Shown here: positions 1 through 9,003 of the stretch, piece after piece
Layout of the letters: the number at the start of each line of letters is the position of its first letter
Position numbering within the stretch: position 1 is the stretch's first letter
Program-made: the position numbers and the translations under genes
Assembly: GCF_010669145.1 (NCBI RefSeq)
Contig: NZ_CP048632.1
Span: 1,054,001-1,118,000, forward strand
Direction: 5' to 3'
DNA length: 64,000 bases
DNA from: Rhizobium oryzihabitans
GTDB lineage: Bacteria > Pseudomonadota > Alphaproteobacteria > Rhizobiales > Rhizobiaceae
Notes under the pieces: model-generated
What the model was told of the DNA's origin: nothing
The model's input: only the letters and a program-made list of their open reading frames with translations
Database searches by the model: none

Positions 1-11
1 CACCCTCGCTC

Positions 12-128
12 CCTCATTCCTGTGCTCGTCACAGGAATCCAGCCGACGCGCGTCTGCGCGGCGAGAGGACTCTTTTCAGCCCAAGGACTTGGGCTGGCTG
101 GATCTCTGTGACAAGCACAGAGATGAGG
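12..128. repeat. Mosaic palindromic intergenic repeat, copy 1
   Basis: The outer arms are short palindromes (ATTCCTGTG/CACAGGAAT on the left, ATCTCTGTG/CACAGAGAT on the right). Between them lie an ACGCGCGTCTGCGCG module and a CAGCCCAAG/CTTGGGCTG palindrome. The same modules recur in other gaps of this window (14561, 51442, part of 8374). It resembles the RIME-type mosaic elements known from rhizobia. It fills the gap downstream of the methyltransferase gene. Confidence 0.8.
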
Positions 129-222
129 AGAGGACGGGAGCACTATGGACAACGGCAAGCTTCGAGCCTGACGCGCCGATCTCAATCTTCGTGCAAGCCG
201 GCGGTACAACGCACCAGCTATG

Positions 223-957
223 TCACGCTTTACGTGCACCGACGATCAGGAAAATCGGGCGGCGGTCTTCATGTTTCATGTCCGGGCGCTCCGCCAGCAG
301 AGCGGGATCGGGCCTTGGTTCCGCCAGCCGCGTGATCGTAAAGCCAGCCGCCAGCAGGGCGTTGAGAATGCCTGACACCGTGCGGTGATATTTGACGACA
401 TCATCCGCCATCCAGTTGGAATGGCGTACGCCTTCGTTCTGATAATTATCGAGCGGCCAATGCAGGATTTCGCCGTCCTCGCCGTAGAACCAGTCCTGTT
501 TGTCCAGCGCCGTGAATACGGGATGCTCGATGGAAAAGACGAAGTCGCCGCCGGATTTCAGGACGGTGAAAACCTTCGCGAAGGCCGCGTCGAGATCGCG
601 GACGTAATGCAAGGCGAGCGAACTCAGCACCAGATCAAAACTATCAGGCGCAAAGTCGATATCCTCGATCGCGGCGCGGCGATATTCGATACCGGGTCCG
701 CCGTTTATCTCGGCTGCACGGCGCAGCATGTTCTCCGAAAGATCGACACCGACGACATGCGCCGCGCCCTCTTCCGCCGCATAACGGCAATGCCAGCCGA
801 AACCGCAACCGAGATCGAGAACGGTCCTGTCTTTCAGCGTGGGCAACATGGCGCGCAGCTCATGCCATTCGCCCGCCTGCCTCAGCCCTTCAAGCGAGCG
901 TGGCATGGCGCTGTAGCGCTCGAAAAACTGCGGGTCGTCATAAATATTCTGCTTCAT
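223..957 (-). CDS. Class I SAM-dependent methyltransferase
   Basis: A 244-aa protein predicted to transfer a methyl group from S-adenosylmethionine to an unknown substrate. Motif I (VLDLGCGFGWHC) lies near residue 46, an acidic ribose-binding stretch (VVGVDLS) follows, then the DLVLSSLALHY region typical of UbiE/Coq5-like methyltransferases. The start is supported by GAGGAAG just upstream of the ATG. It is transcribed alone: copy 1 of the palindromic repeat lies downstream and a divergent MFS gene upstream. The fold assignment is firm; the substrate cannot be named from sequence. Confidence 0.85.
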   Translation of the reverse strand: MKQNIYDDPQFFERYSAMPRSLEGLRQAGEWHELRAMLPTLKDRTVLDLGCGFGWHCRYAAEEGAAHVVGVDLSENMLRRAAEINGGPGIEYRRAAIEDIDFAPDSFDLVLSSLALHYVRDLDAAFAKVFTVLKSGGDFVFSIEHPVFTALDKQDWFYGEDGEILHWPLDNYQNEGVRHSNWMADDVVKYHRTVSGILNALLAAGFTITRLAEPRPDPALLAERPDMKHEDRRPIFLIVGARKA

Positions 958-1136
958 CGCTTCCTCATATTACCCGATGGCATTCAACCCTGAGCGTCTC
1001 ATCAATCGCACGAATAATGCCGTCAAGAAAAGTCGCTAGTGGGGCGGCCTGACAAAAGATAATATTCCTCTCATCAACGGGGAATCTGCAGCAAGCCTTG
1101 CGCCAATCCGCAAGGTGCTTCAGCGGGAGAGTTTTC

Positions 1137-2351
1137 ATGTCGCAAGCCACACGCCAGACGATGCCCTGGCTGATTATCGTCGCCGGGTCGCTGATTGCGG
1201 TCATGACCTTCGGGCCACGGTCAGCCATGGGCTTTTTCCAGCTGCCCATGCTCGCCGATACCGGCTGGGACCGCTCCACCTTCGGTCTGGCCATGGCGTT
1301 GCAGAACCTCTTCTGGGGTCTCGGCCAGCCGTTCTTCGGCGCCATCGCCGACAAGTTCGGCACCGGCCGCGTGCTCGTGCTTTCCGGCTTCCTCTATGCG
1401 GCCGGCCTCATCTGCATGTCCTTCGGCACCTCGCCCTTCTGGCTGCATTTCGGCGGCGGCGTTCTTGTGGGGCTTGGCATCGCCGCCGGTTCCTTCAGCG
1501 TCATCCTGTCTGCCTTCGCACGCCACGTCACGCCGCAGCAGCGCTCACTCGCCTTCGGCATCGGCACGGCGGCGGGCTCGGCCGGCATGTTCCTGTTTGC
1601 GCCCATCAGCCAGGGCCTGATTTCCACCTATGGCTGGTCTGATAGCCTCGTCTGGCTTGCCGTGATGATGATGCTCGTGCCGCTGCTCGCCTATCCGATG
1701 CGCGGCAACTCCTCTTCCGGCAGCCAGTCACAGACGCAATTCCAGCAGACGGCGGGCGAAGCGCTGAGGGAAGCGCTCGGCCACAAGAGCTATCTGCTTT
1801 TGACCACCGGCTTCTTCGTCTGCGGTTTCCAGGTGGCCTTCATCACCGCGCATTTCCCGGCCTATCTCGGCGATATCGGCATCGAGCCGCGTTATGCGGT
1901 GATAGCCATGGCGCTGATCGGTTTCTTCAACATCATCGGCTCGCTGGCGGCAGGCGTCATCGCCCAGCGTTATTCGAAGCCCTATATGCTGGCCTATATC
2001 TATATCGCCCGCTCTATCGCCGTCAGCGCCTTCCTGCTTCTGCCGCAGTCGCCGCTTTCGGTCATCATCTTCGCCGCCGTCATGGGCATCCTCTGGCTTT
2101 CGACCGTGCCGCCGACCAACGCGCTGGTGGCGATCATGTTCGGCACCCGCCATCTCGGCATGCTGGGCGGCGTCGTGTTCCTGTCGCACCAGATCGGCTC
2201 GTTCCTCGGCGTCTGGCTCGGCGGCTTTCTTTACGACCGGCTCGGCTCCTATGATCTCGTCTGGTGGCTCGGCGTCGGCATGGGGATTTTTGCGGCCATC
2301 GTGCACTGGCCCATCCAGGAGCGGCCGGCACCCCGGCCCGCAATAGCCTGA
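1137..2351 (+). CDS. MFS transporter (OFA/oxalate-formate-like)
   Basis: A 404-aa integral membrane protein with about 12 hydrophobic segments. The first-loop signature appears as FGAIADKFGTGRVLV after helix 2, and a central charged loop near residue 190 separates the two halves. The substrate is unknown; the family includes monocarboxylate and oxalate/formate carriers. An in-frame ATG at 1098 would add 13 residues, but the ATG at 1137 has GCGGGAGAG at the right distance and gives a conventional N-terminus. The gene converges with recO, with only two bases between stop codons. Confidence 0.85.
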   Translation: MSQATRQTMPWLIIVAGSLIAVMTFGPRSAMGFFQLPMLADTGWDRSTFGLAMALQNLFWGLGQPFFGAIADKFGTGRVLVLSGFLYAAGLICMSFGTSPFWLHFGGGVLVGLGIAAGSFSVILSAFARHVTPQQRSLAFGIGTAAGSAGMFLFAPISQGLISTYGWSDSLVWLAVMMMLVPLLAYPMRGNSSSGSQSQTQFQQTAGEALREALGHKSYLLLTTGFFVCGFQVAFITAHFPAYLGDIGIEPRYAVIAMALIGFFNIIGSLAAGVIAQRYSKPYMLAYIYIARSIAVSAFLLLPQSPLSVIIFAAVMGILWLSTVPPTNALVAIMFGTRHLGMLGGVVFLSHQIGSFLGVWLGGFLYDRLGSYDLVWWLGVGMGIFAAIVHWPIQERPAPRPAIA

Positions 2352-2353
2352 AG

Positions 2354-3118
2354 CTATACGGCTCTATCGAGCGTGGGCGGCAGCGCCTTTCGATCCAGCG
2401 CCTTCAGCGCCGCCTGCACGAAACCGTCGCGGGCGGCGTTTTCATTGAGGCCGCGCGGATCATAGACATGCCGGTTGAGGAAATGGGCGGTGAGGCGGAA
2501 GGCGGCCGCGAGGCTATCGCGGTCGGCCGCCTTCGACTGGCCCTCGCTCAAGAAAGCCGGCAATGACAACATCCGCTCCGCATAGGGCGCGCCCGCGGTA
2601 CGGCAGACCGCCCTGCCCGTTTTTGGCGATACATAGATGAGATCGGTGCGCAGGCCCGTTGCCGCGCATTCGGTGAGATCAAGGCCGAAGCCGAGATCGT
2701 TCAGCACCGCCAGCTCGAAGCGCACGAACAATTCCCCTGCATCGACAGGATCATGGAGATTATCGAGAATGACGTCGAGCGCCTGATAGAGGTGCGGATG
2801 GGGATCACGCTCCGGCAAGAGGCGCAGCAACGCGCCCATGGCCTGAACGCCATAAACGGCGGTTGCCGTTTCCATCAGCTGCGCTGCCCGCAATTGCAGC
2901 GGCTCGATGCGGAATTCGCCGAGATGGTCGTCAAGCCGCGCCCGCCAGATGACATCCACCCGGTTTCCCGCCTGCAGAACCGGCTGCATGCTGCGGGACC
3001 GCCCCGAGCGCACCAGCCCCAGATGGCGGCCGCGCGAACGGGTCATCACCTCGGCGATGACGCTTGTCTCGCCGTGACGTTTTACGCCAAGAATGATTGC
3101 CTCGTCCTGCCACTGCAT
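2354..3118 (-). CDS. recO: DNA repair protein RecO
   Basis: A 254-aa RecO, the mediator that helps load RecA on SSB-coated single strands in the RecFOR pathway. The N-terminal OB fold ([22 protein letters not shown]) is followed by the basic [19 protein letters not shown] segment and then the helical domain with [15 protein letters not shown]. Length fits the alphaproteobacterial family. In Rhizobiales recO normally follows era. Here a receiver gene and a Crp/Fnr gene lie between them, so recO probably has its own promoter. Confidence 0.95.
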   Translation of the reverse strand: MQWQDEAIILGVKRHGETSVIAEVMTRSRGRHLGLVRSGRSRSMQPVLQAGNRVDVIWRARLDDHLGEFRIEPLQLRAAQLMETATAVYGVQAMGALLRLLPERDPHPHLYQALDVILDNLHDPVDAGELFVRFELAVLNDLGFGLDLTECAATGLRTDLIYVSPKTGRAVCRTAGAPYAERMLSLPAFLSEGQSKAADRDSLAAAFRLTAHFLNRHVYDPRGLNENAARDGFVQAALKALDRKALPPTLDRAV

Positions 3119-3174
3119 GAAACGTGTCCGAATTCCGATTCAGGCCCGATCATAACCGATCTGGCGGGGAAACG

Positions 3175-3561
3175 TTATTCTTTTGCGGCCTCACCCGTCG
3201 CACCGGCCGCGCCGACGAGCCCGAGGACGAAATCGGTAATCTCGCTTTCACCGAAAGGCTTGCCGAGCAAGGGCGCATCCGCAAGATCATCGGGAAAACC
3301 ACTCGTGTCCCCGTAACCGCTGACGAAACCGAAGGGAATGCCCTGATCGCGCAGCTGACGCGCGAAATCGTAACTCTTACCGTCGGAAAGGCTGACATCA
3401 AGAAGCACGCAGTCGGCGCCATCCTGCCCGATGGTCTCCTTCGCCTGCGCCAGTGTCGTTGCAATCGTGATGGTTTCGACGCCGATGGACTGGAGGACCG
3501 CCTCGACATCGAGCGCCACCAGATACTCATCTTCAACGATGACACACCGTTGTGGCACCAT
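3175..3561 (-). CDS. Single-domain response regulator (receiver only)
   Basis: A 128-aa CheY-like receiver. The acidic pair is in VIVEDEYLVALDVE, the phosphoacceptor aspartate in CVLLDVSLSDG, the conserved Thr/Ser position is serine in FVSGYGD, and the switch lysine is in LGKPFGE. No output domain follows. The ATG at 3561 is chosen over one 26 codons upstream because AAAGAAGAA precedes it and it sits right before the first strand. Receivers of this type often work with HWE or HisKA_2 kinases. None is adjacent, but an HWE kinase lies at 44.6 kb. Confidence 0.85.
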   Translation of the reverse strand: MVPQRCVIVEDEYLVALDVEAVLQSIGVETITIATTLAQAKETIGQDGADCVLLDVSLSDGKSYDFARQLRDQGIPFGFVSGYGDTSGFPDDLADAPLLGKPFGESEITDFVLGLVGAAGATGEAAKE

Positions 3562-3697
3562 ATGTTTTCTTCTTTCAAATTGAGGGGAACCACCCGGATA
3601 TCCGCTGCGGTCTCCGAAATGTCTTTTGTGCGATAGCACGAGAGGATTCGCAAATTACGGCCGGACCGTCATTTAAAAAAGACATGTCGAAAGACGA

Positions 3698-4450
3698 TCA
3701 GATGAAGGGTCTTTGGCGCTTTTCATCGCTTTGCCAACCGGCCACATGGCTCAGCCCGTCATTGTCCAGAACGAGGCATCCCTTGTCCGTCCAGCGGATC
3801 AGATCGCGATCAACAAGCTTTCTCAACGTCTTGTTGGTGTGGACGATGGAGAGGCCGAGCGTATCGGCCACATGCTGCTGGGTCACGGGGATCGGCGTTT
3901 GCCCCTGGATGAGATTGACCGCCTTGGCCTTGCTGTAAAGGAAGGCGATGAGGTAGGCGGCGCGTTCCAGCGCGGTACGCCGGCCGATGCTGAGCAGATG
4001 GTTGTCGAGCATGCGCTCCTCGCTTGCCGCAATCCAGGTCAGGTCATAGGCAAGGGTCGGATGATCGGTGAAGAGATTGTTGAGGCGGGACCGCTCGAAG
4101 ACGCAGAGCGTCACCGGCGAGAGCGCCTCCACCGAGTGCTGCATTTCCCCCATCACCGTGCCCTGGAGGCCGACCAGATCGCCCGGCATGACATAATTGA
4201 GGATCTGCCGCCTTCCGTCTTCCAGCGTCTTGTAGCGAAACGCCCAGCCATGCAGCACGGTATAAAGATGGGCGCTGTGCGACCCTTCCATCAGAATGAC
4301 GGAGCCGCTTTCAACCGCCAGCTCCCCCGTTTTGAAACGGGAGACGAAATCCAACTCGGGCGATGAAAAATCCCTGAAATGCGGCAGGTCGCGCAAGGGA
4401 CAGTGCTGGCAAGGCGTAGTGGAAATTCCGTTCGGTTTTTTTGGCGACAT
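3698..4450 (-). CDS. Crp/Fnr family transcriptional regulator
   Basis: A 250-aa regulator with an N-terminal cyclic-nucleotide-binding-type beta barrel (residues ~30-145; MEGSHSAHLYTVLHGW, DGRRQILNYVMPGDLVGLQG), a dimerisation helix and a C-terminal winged helix with VTQQHVADTLGLSIVHTNKTLRKL as recognition segment. The N-terminus has one C-x2-C pair (PCQHCPLRDLPHF) but not the four-cysteine set of true Fnr proteins, so an oxygen-sensing 4Fe-4S cluster is doubtful. The next downstream gene encodes a lone receiver on the same strand, 136 bp away. Confidence 0.88.
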   Translation of the reverse strand: MSPKKPNGISTTPCQHCPLRDLPHFRDFSSPELDFVSRFKTGELAVESGSVILMEGSHSAHLYTVLHGWAFRYKTLEDGRRQILNYVMPGDLVGLQGTVMGEMQHSVEALSPVTLCVFERSRLNNLFTDHPTLAYDLTWIAASEERMLDNHLLSIGRRTALERAAYLIAFLYSKAKAVNLIQGQTPIPVTQQHVADTLGLSIVHTNKTLRKLVDRDLIRWTDKGCLVLDNDGLSHVAGWQSDEKRQRPFI

Positions 4451-4557
4451 GAATGCTCGTCATCGAAAAAGGTTGCGCCCAATTGTTTTGGAACAACCCG
4501 CCCGAACGCAATCGGTTCCCGATGGAGGCTGAAGATTTGTGAGGCGTACCTTGCGCA

Positions 4558-4596
4558 CATCCCTCATTCCTGTGCTTGTCACAGGAATGAGGGATG
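4558..4596. repeat. Minimal palindromic repeat (copy 2, arms only)
   Basis: A near-perfect 39-bp palindrome (CATCCCTCATTCCTGTG with CACAGGAATGAGGGATG) made only of the outer arms of the mosaic repeat; the central modules are missing. It lies between the end of era and the start of the Crp/Fnr gene, so it can also form a terminator-like hairpin for era. Confidence 0.8.
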
Positions 4597-4609
4597 GAGA
4601 GGATGTGCG

Positions 4610-5560
4610 TCAGCCTCGCGGGAATTCCAGGCCCATTTCCCGGAAACGCTCGGGGTCGTCGCCCCAGTTCTCGCGCACCTTGACGAAGAGGAAAAGGTGG
4701 ACCGGCTGCTCGAGGATTTCCGACAGTTCCTTGCGCGAGGCGGTGGAGATCGCCTTGATGGCGTCGCCGTTCTTGCCCAGTGCAATCTTCTTCTGGCTGT
4801 CACGCTCGACATAGATCACCTGCTCGATGCGTACCGAGCCGTCCTTGCGTTCTTCCCACTTCTCCGTCTCGACATGCGAGGCGTAGGGAAGCTCCTGATG
4901 CAGGCGCAGGAACAGCTTCTCGCGGGTGATTTCGGCAGCGAGCTGACGCATCGGCAGATCGGAAATCTGGTCTTCCGGGTAATACCACGGACCTTCCGGC
5001 AGGGCATCCACCAGATAATCCATCAGGTCTTCACAACCCGAACCATTGGTGGCCGAAATCATGAAGGTGCGGTCAAACGCCACCGTCTCATTGGCGGCGG
5101 CGGCAAGCTTCAGAAGATCTTCGCGCTTCACCTGGTCGATCTTGTTGAGGCAGAGGATCTTCTTCTGCGGAACATCCTTCAGGCCTTCGAGAATGGCCTC
5201 GGCGTCACCTTTAAGACCACGCTCGCTGTCGATCAGCAGCAGGATGAGATCGGCATCTTTCGCTCCACCCCAGGCGGAGGTGACCATGGCGCGGTCGAGC
5301 CTGCGGCGCGGCTTGAAGATGCCGGGCGTGTCCATGAAAACGATCTGCGCGTTCTTGTGGATGGCGATACCGCGCATCACCGCACGCGTCGTCTGAACCT
5401 TGTGGCTGACAATCGAGACCTTGGCGCCCACCAGCCTGTTGACCAGCGTCGACTTGCCGGCATTGGTCGGGCCGATAAGGGCCACAAAGCCGGAACGGGT
5501 CGGAAGGTTATTGTCTTCGCCTTCAATGGCGGGGTTTTCGTGATCGGTCATGTTATCCAT
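4610..5560 (-). CDS. era: GTPase Era
   Basis: A 316-aa Era, the essential GTPase that binds the 3' end of 16S rRNA during 30S maturation. The P-loop is GPTNAGKST (residues 30-38), the effector region carries VQTTR, G3 is DTPG, G4 is NKID and G5 is ISATNG. The C-terminal KH domain contains ERDSQKKIALGKNG. The start is ambiguous: a TTG one codon upstream, this ATG, and an ATG three codons in are all possible, and no strong SD decides. It follows rnc after 76 bp, the usual rnc-era arrangement. Confidence 0.97.
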   Translation of the reverse strand: MDNMTDHENPAIEGEDNNLPTRSGFVALIGPTNAGKSTLVNRLVGAKVSIVSHKVQTTRAVMRGIAIHKNAQIVFMDTPGIFKPRRRLDRAMVTSAWGGAKDADLILLLIDSERGLKGDAEAILEGLKDVPQKKILCLNKIDQVKREDLLKLAAAANETVAFDRTFMISATNGSGCEDLMDYLVDALPEGPWYYPEDQISDLPMRQLAAEITREKLFLRLHQELPYASHVETEKWEERKDGSVRIEQVIYVERDSQKKIALGKNGDAIKAISTASRKELSEILEQPVHLFLFVKVRENWGDDPERFREMGLEFPRG

Positions 5561-5636
5561 CAAGGTCAGAGGTATTCAACATGCGGCCCGCGGGTCCGCC
5601 ATGCGCTCGATTTTCAGCACCCGGTTCGCCGGGTGC

Positions 5637-6356
5637 TCAGTTCCGGGTGGGGGTCTTCTGCCAGACGCCTTCGCGTTCCAGCAATCTTGTTGCCGCCACC
5701 TGTTCGGCCGCGCGCTTGGAGCGCTCGACACCGGTTTCCGGCTTCACGCCGGGAATTTCGACAGTCACCGTAAAGCGTGGATCGTGATCCGGTCCGGAAC
5801 GATCGTCAACCCGGTAAGAGGGCGTGGTCGCAAACCTGGCATGCGCCCATTCCTGCAACTCGGTCTTGGCGTCGCGTCGCCCCGCATCCACGCTGGTTGC
5901 GCGGCCCTGCCAGTATTTCAGAATGAATTTGCGCGACGCCTCCAGCCCGCCATCCAGATAGATGGTGGCGATCAGGCTTTCGACCACATCGGCGCGCACG
6001 TTCAGCATCGCCTTGCCGGTCAGCTTCTTCACATCCGAGCCGGTGCGGATGAAATTATGCAGGCCCATCTCGTCGCCGATCGCGGCGCAGGATTCGGCGC
6101 TGACGAGCTGGTTCAGACGGACCGAAAGCTCGCCTTCGGTGGCGTTGCGGAAGGTGGAGAACAGCAATTCCGCGACGCAGAGGCCGAGGACACGGTCGCC
6201 CAGAAATTCCAGCCGCTCGTAATTGCCGGCCGCCGCCGAGCGGGCGCTGGCATGGGTCAAGGCCCGGTCGAGCCGGGCCTTTTCCTTGAATTCATATCCG
6301 ATCAACGCTTCCAGACGGGAAATCTCGTCCGCCGAAAGCGGCTTGGTCTTGCTCAT
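5637..6356 (-). CDS. rnc: Ribonuclease III
   Basis: A 239-aa double-stranded-RNA endonuclease for rRNA precursor and mRNA processing. The signature NYERLEFLGDRVLGL lies at residues 45-59 with the catalytic acidic residues, and a C-terminal dsRNA-binding domain runs from about residue 165 (TELQEWAHARF onward). A longer ORF exists upstream, but the ATG at 6356 overlaps the lepB stop in an ATGA, so translation is probably coupled to lepB. Confidence 0.96.
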   Translation of the reverse strand: MSKTKPLSADEISRLEALIGYEFKEKARLDRALTHASARSAAAGNYERLEFLGDRVLGLCVAELLFSTFRNATEGELSVRLNQLVSAESCAAIGDEMGLHNFIRTGSDVKKLTGKAMLNVRADVVESLIATIYLDGGLEASRKFILKYWQGRATSVDAGRRDAKTELQEWAHARFATTPSYRVDDRSGPDHDPRFTVTVEIPGVKPETGVERSKRAAEQVAATRLLEREGVWQKTPTRN

Positions 6357-7099
6357 TCCACAACCTTGAAGAGGCGGTCCCAACGCATGTTGGCCGGCCA
6401 TTCCCAAATGCGGCTGAACGGCGTGTCGTTGCCCAGCGAGAAGAAGATGACGCTGGCGCGGCCGATCAGGTTTTCTTCCGGCACAAAACCGACGTCGAAA
6501 CGGCTATCGAGCGAATTGTCTCTGTTGTCGCCCATCATGAAATAATGGCCTTCCGGCACCACGAATTCGCGGGTGTTGTCGCCGCGAGAATCGGGCGACT
6601 GGTCGAGCGTGTCGTAGGTGACGCCATTGTCGAGCGTTTCGCGGAACACCGGCACATTGGCGCCCGGATCGGCACGGTAATCGGAGGTGAAGGTGCCATC
6701 GGGCTGCTTCGGCACCGGCTGGCCGTTGATGAACAGCACGCCGTTCGTCACCTGGATGCGGTCGCCCGGCAGGCCCACCAGACGCTTGATATAATCCACT
6801 TCAGGATTTGGCGGCAGGCGGAACACCACGACATCGCCGCGCTTGGGCTTGCTGAATTCGAGAATGCGGCCCGAAAACAGGTTCGGCGAAAAGGGCAGCG
6901 AATATTTCGAATAGCCGTAGGAGAACTTGTTGACGAAAAGATAGTCGCCAACCAGAAGCGTCGGCATCATCGAGCCGGAGGGGATGGTGAAGGGCTGAAA
7001 CAGCACGGTGCGGATGACCATGGCCAGCAGCAGCGCCTGAATGATGACCTTGACGTTCTCCCAGAGGGCGTTCTGCTTCTTTTCAGCTTTTTCGGACAC
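6353..7099 (-). CDS. lepB: Signal peptidase I
   Basis: A 248-aa inner-membrane protease that removes signal peptides from Sec and Tat substrates. One N-terminal membrane helix (about residues 15-35) precedes the catalytic Ser43 in SGSMMPTL; the general-base Lys105 lies in DYIKRLVGLPGD, and box E is GDNRDNSLDSR. The start codon is GTG at 7099. It is coupled to rnc by a 4-bp overlap and lies 209 bp downstream of acpS in the same direction. Confidence 0.96.
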   Translation of the reverse strand: MSEKAEKKQNALWENVKVIIQALLLAMVIRTVLFQPFTIPSGSMMPTLLVGDYLFVNKFSYGYSKYSLPFSPNLFSGRILEFSKPKRGDVVVFRLPPNPEVDYIKRLVGLPGDRIQVTNGVLFINGQPVPKQPDGTFTSDYRADPGANVPVFRETLDNGVTYDTLDQSPDSRGDNTREFVVPEGHYFMMGDNRDNSLDSRFDVGFVPEENLIGRASVIFFSLGNDTPFSRIWEWPANMRWDRLFKVVE

Positions 7100-7308
7100 T
7101 TAAAGACCTGCCTGATTGTTTCCCGGCTTCTTCGGTTTCACGAAGGCCTCCGGGCCGTTGTTTTATCGCATATGCGGCGGGCAAGCGGTTTTTACGCAGC
7201 CGGCAACGCTTTCATATTTCTGCGACTTCTCTAGAACCTTTCCAGCCCGAAGGGAAGCGCTTCTGTCACACGCCCGCAAATAGAGCGGCAATGCGGCAGC
7301 GTCGCGTC

Positions 7309-7713
7309 TTACCCGTTCACGGGAAGCGCCTCGATAATCACGAATGCCTGAGCATAGGGGAAGTCGTCCGTGATCGTCAGGTGAATATTGGCGCGGTGGC
7401 CGGCAGGCAGCAGCGCCGCCAGCCTTTCCCCTGCCCCATTGGTCAGAACCATGGTGGGCTTGCCGCCCGGCAGGTTAACGACGCCCATATCCTTCCAGAA
7501 AACACCGTTCGCAAGTCCGGTCCCCAGCGCCTTGGAACAGGCCTCCTTGGCGGCGAAGCGCTTGGCATAGGACGCGGCGCGGTTCCTGCGGCCATCGGAT
7601 TTGGCCCGCTCGATATCGGTAAAACAGCGATGGGTGAAGCGGTCGCCGAAACGATCGATCGACTTTTCAACACGACGAATGTCGATCAGGTCGCTACCCA
7701 ATCCAATGATCAT
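7309..7713 (-). CDS. acpS: Holo-[acyl-carrier-protein] synthase
   Basis: A 134-aa phosphopantetheinyl transferase that moves 4'-phosphopantetheine from CoA to the conserved serine of apo-ACP. It shows the two family signatures: [11 protein letters not shown] with the metal-binding Asp8, and [15 protein letters not shown] with Glu57. The start overlaps the stop of the DUF2062 gene in an ATGA, indicating translational coupling. Confidence 0.95.
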   Translation of the reverse strand: MIIGLGSDLIDIRRVEKSIDRFGDRFTHRCFTDIERAKSDGRRNRAASYAKRFAAKEACSKALGTGLANGVFWKDMGVVNLPGGKPTMVLTNGAGERLAALLPAGHRANIHLTITDDFPYAQAFVIIEALPVNG

Positions 7714-8288
7714 TTCAACATCTCCAGAGAGGCATTTTTATTGGCGGCGCGGTGCGCAAGATTTTCCATCTTGCGCCGCTGAAAGCCGCTGATGAGGCCA
7801 TAAACGGCGACATAGGCGATGACGGCGCTGATGGCTGCGGGAAGAATCGCGCCGATGGTCATGGGTTCCAGCACCGGCGTCCATATCTGCCGGAATTCAA
7901 GATGGCTGAATAGCGCAACGAAATCCACATGGGCAGCGCTTTCCGCCCTCTGCCGGCCGAGGATGAAATGCCCCAGCTCCCAGGTGGACGCCCATATGAA
8001 GGGAAATGTCAGCGGATTGGCGAAGGTGGTGCCGAGTGCGGCCGCAACAAGATTGACGCGCATGAGGAAGCCAAGCGCCATGGCGATGATGATATGAATA
8101 CCGAGAAACGGCGTCCATGCCACGCCAACACCAATGGCGACACCGGCGGCGACGGAATGGGGAGAGGCGGAAAGCCGCAGCAGACGCAGCTTCATATAGC
8201 GCAGCGAACGGGTAAAACCCGTGCGCGGCCAGAAGAGGTCGCGAATCTTCTCTGAAAAACCAACGGGTTCACGGCGGCGAAACGGCAT
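7710..8288 (-). CDS. DUF2062 membrane protein
   Basis: A 192-aa protein of the DUF2062 family, with several hydrophobic segments (around residues 45-75, 80-105 and 145-170) and the conserved [20 protein letters not shown] and [15 protein letters not shown] stretches. No biochemical function is established. It is translationally coupled to acpS, and this pairing between rsh and acpS is common in Rhizobiales. The N-terminus is basic, as expected for a cytoplasmic end. Confidence 0.85.
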   Translation of the reverse strand: MPFRRREPVGFSEKIRDLFWPRTGFTRSLRYMKLRLLRLSASPHSVAAGVAIGVGVAWTPFLGIHIIIAMALGFLMRVNLVAAALGTTFANPLTFPFIWASTWELGHFILGRQRAESAAHVDFVALFSHLEFRQIWTPVLEPMTIGAILPAAISAVIAYVAVYGLISGFQRRKMENLAHRAANKNASLEMLK

Positions 8289-8373
8289 GGGCTCAGTCTA
8301 TTTCATCGCCCGGGCTGAGCCAAGAGCATCATAGATGACGCAGGGATTTCTTTTGCAGGTGTATTCTCCGCTT

Positions 8374-8488
8374 CCGTCATTCCGGCCTTGAGCCGGAATC
8401 CAGCCGACGTGCGTCTGCGCGGCGAGAAGACTCTTTCCAGCCCAAAGACTTGGGCTGGCTGGATGCCGGATCAAGTCCGGCGTGACGG
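8374..8488. repeat. Mosaic palindromic repeat, copy 3 (mixed type)
   Basis: The outer module is the CCGTCATTCCGG type (left ATTCCGGC/GCCGGAAT, right GCCGGATC/AGTCCGGC), while the centre carries the same GCGTCTGCGCGGCGAGA and CAGCCCAAAGACTTGGG modules found in copies 1, 4 and 8. It is therefore a hybrid of end type B with core type A. Around it (8289-8728) I see no gene. Confidence 0.8.
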
Positions 8489-8728
8489 ACGCGGGATGTC
8501 ACGAATACAGTGAATATCGAGCCTTCGATATCAGTCCCAATTTAGTGTCGCCTATTGCGACAGGGGACTGAGCCGGAATTTTTTGCGGCGTATTGGGTCA
8601 ACCAGTTTGGGACGCCCGCTTGAAGCGCGCATTCACATAGTTTTGCGAGACACAGCAATACACAGGCCGATACGGCTGCACCTGCTGGCTCCATACGCAT
8701 GGCGATTGGCTGCCATGCGCTGCGTGCA

Positions 8729-8875
8729 TTACCGGCGGAACAGGCCGCGGTCGATTTCGCGCTGGCGGAATTCCAGGTCGACATTCGACACGGAGGCGCT
8801 GAGATATTCGAATTCGCGTTCCTGAGTGGTCTTGCCACGAACGGCACGGGCGATCTTGCGAAGCGGAGTAAACAT
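8729..8875 (-). CDS. Small DUF3563-like protein
   Basis: A 48-aa basic protein (begins MFTPLRKIARAVRG, ends VDLEFRQREIDRGLFRR). The VDLE.RQREIDRG pattern resembles the small DUF3563 family seen in proteobacteria; this is from memory. GAAAGGACC sits about 10 bases upstream of the ATG at 8875; an upstream in-frame ATG adding 13 residues has no comparable site. It lies downstream of rsh but beyond the rsh terminator, so it is probably transcribed independently. Function unknown. Confidence 0.6.
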   Translation of the reverse strand: MFTPLRKIARAVRGKTTQEREFEYLSASVSNVDLEFRQREIDRGLFRR

Positions 8876-9003
8876 GATTTTTGGTCCTTTCGGTTTGGAA
8901 CTGGCGTTTCTCATCGGTGTTCATCCACCGGCACGCCGCATTTCCTTCTCTTCAATTTCTGAGATGAAAATAGTCGCAAACCGCCTCCACCACCAGAGAC
9001 AGG

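Noticed and set aside
4379..5773. 464-aa plus-strand ORF over era
   Set aside because: Antisense to era, whose GTPase motifs are complete; no SD and no family.
8889..8914. GGAAC near 8889 as an EcfG promoter for the DUF3563-like gene
   Set aside because: It is on the plus strand whereas the gene is on the minus strand; no matching -10 in the right direction.
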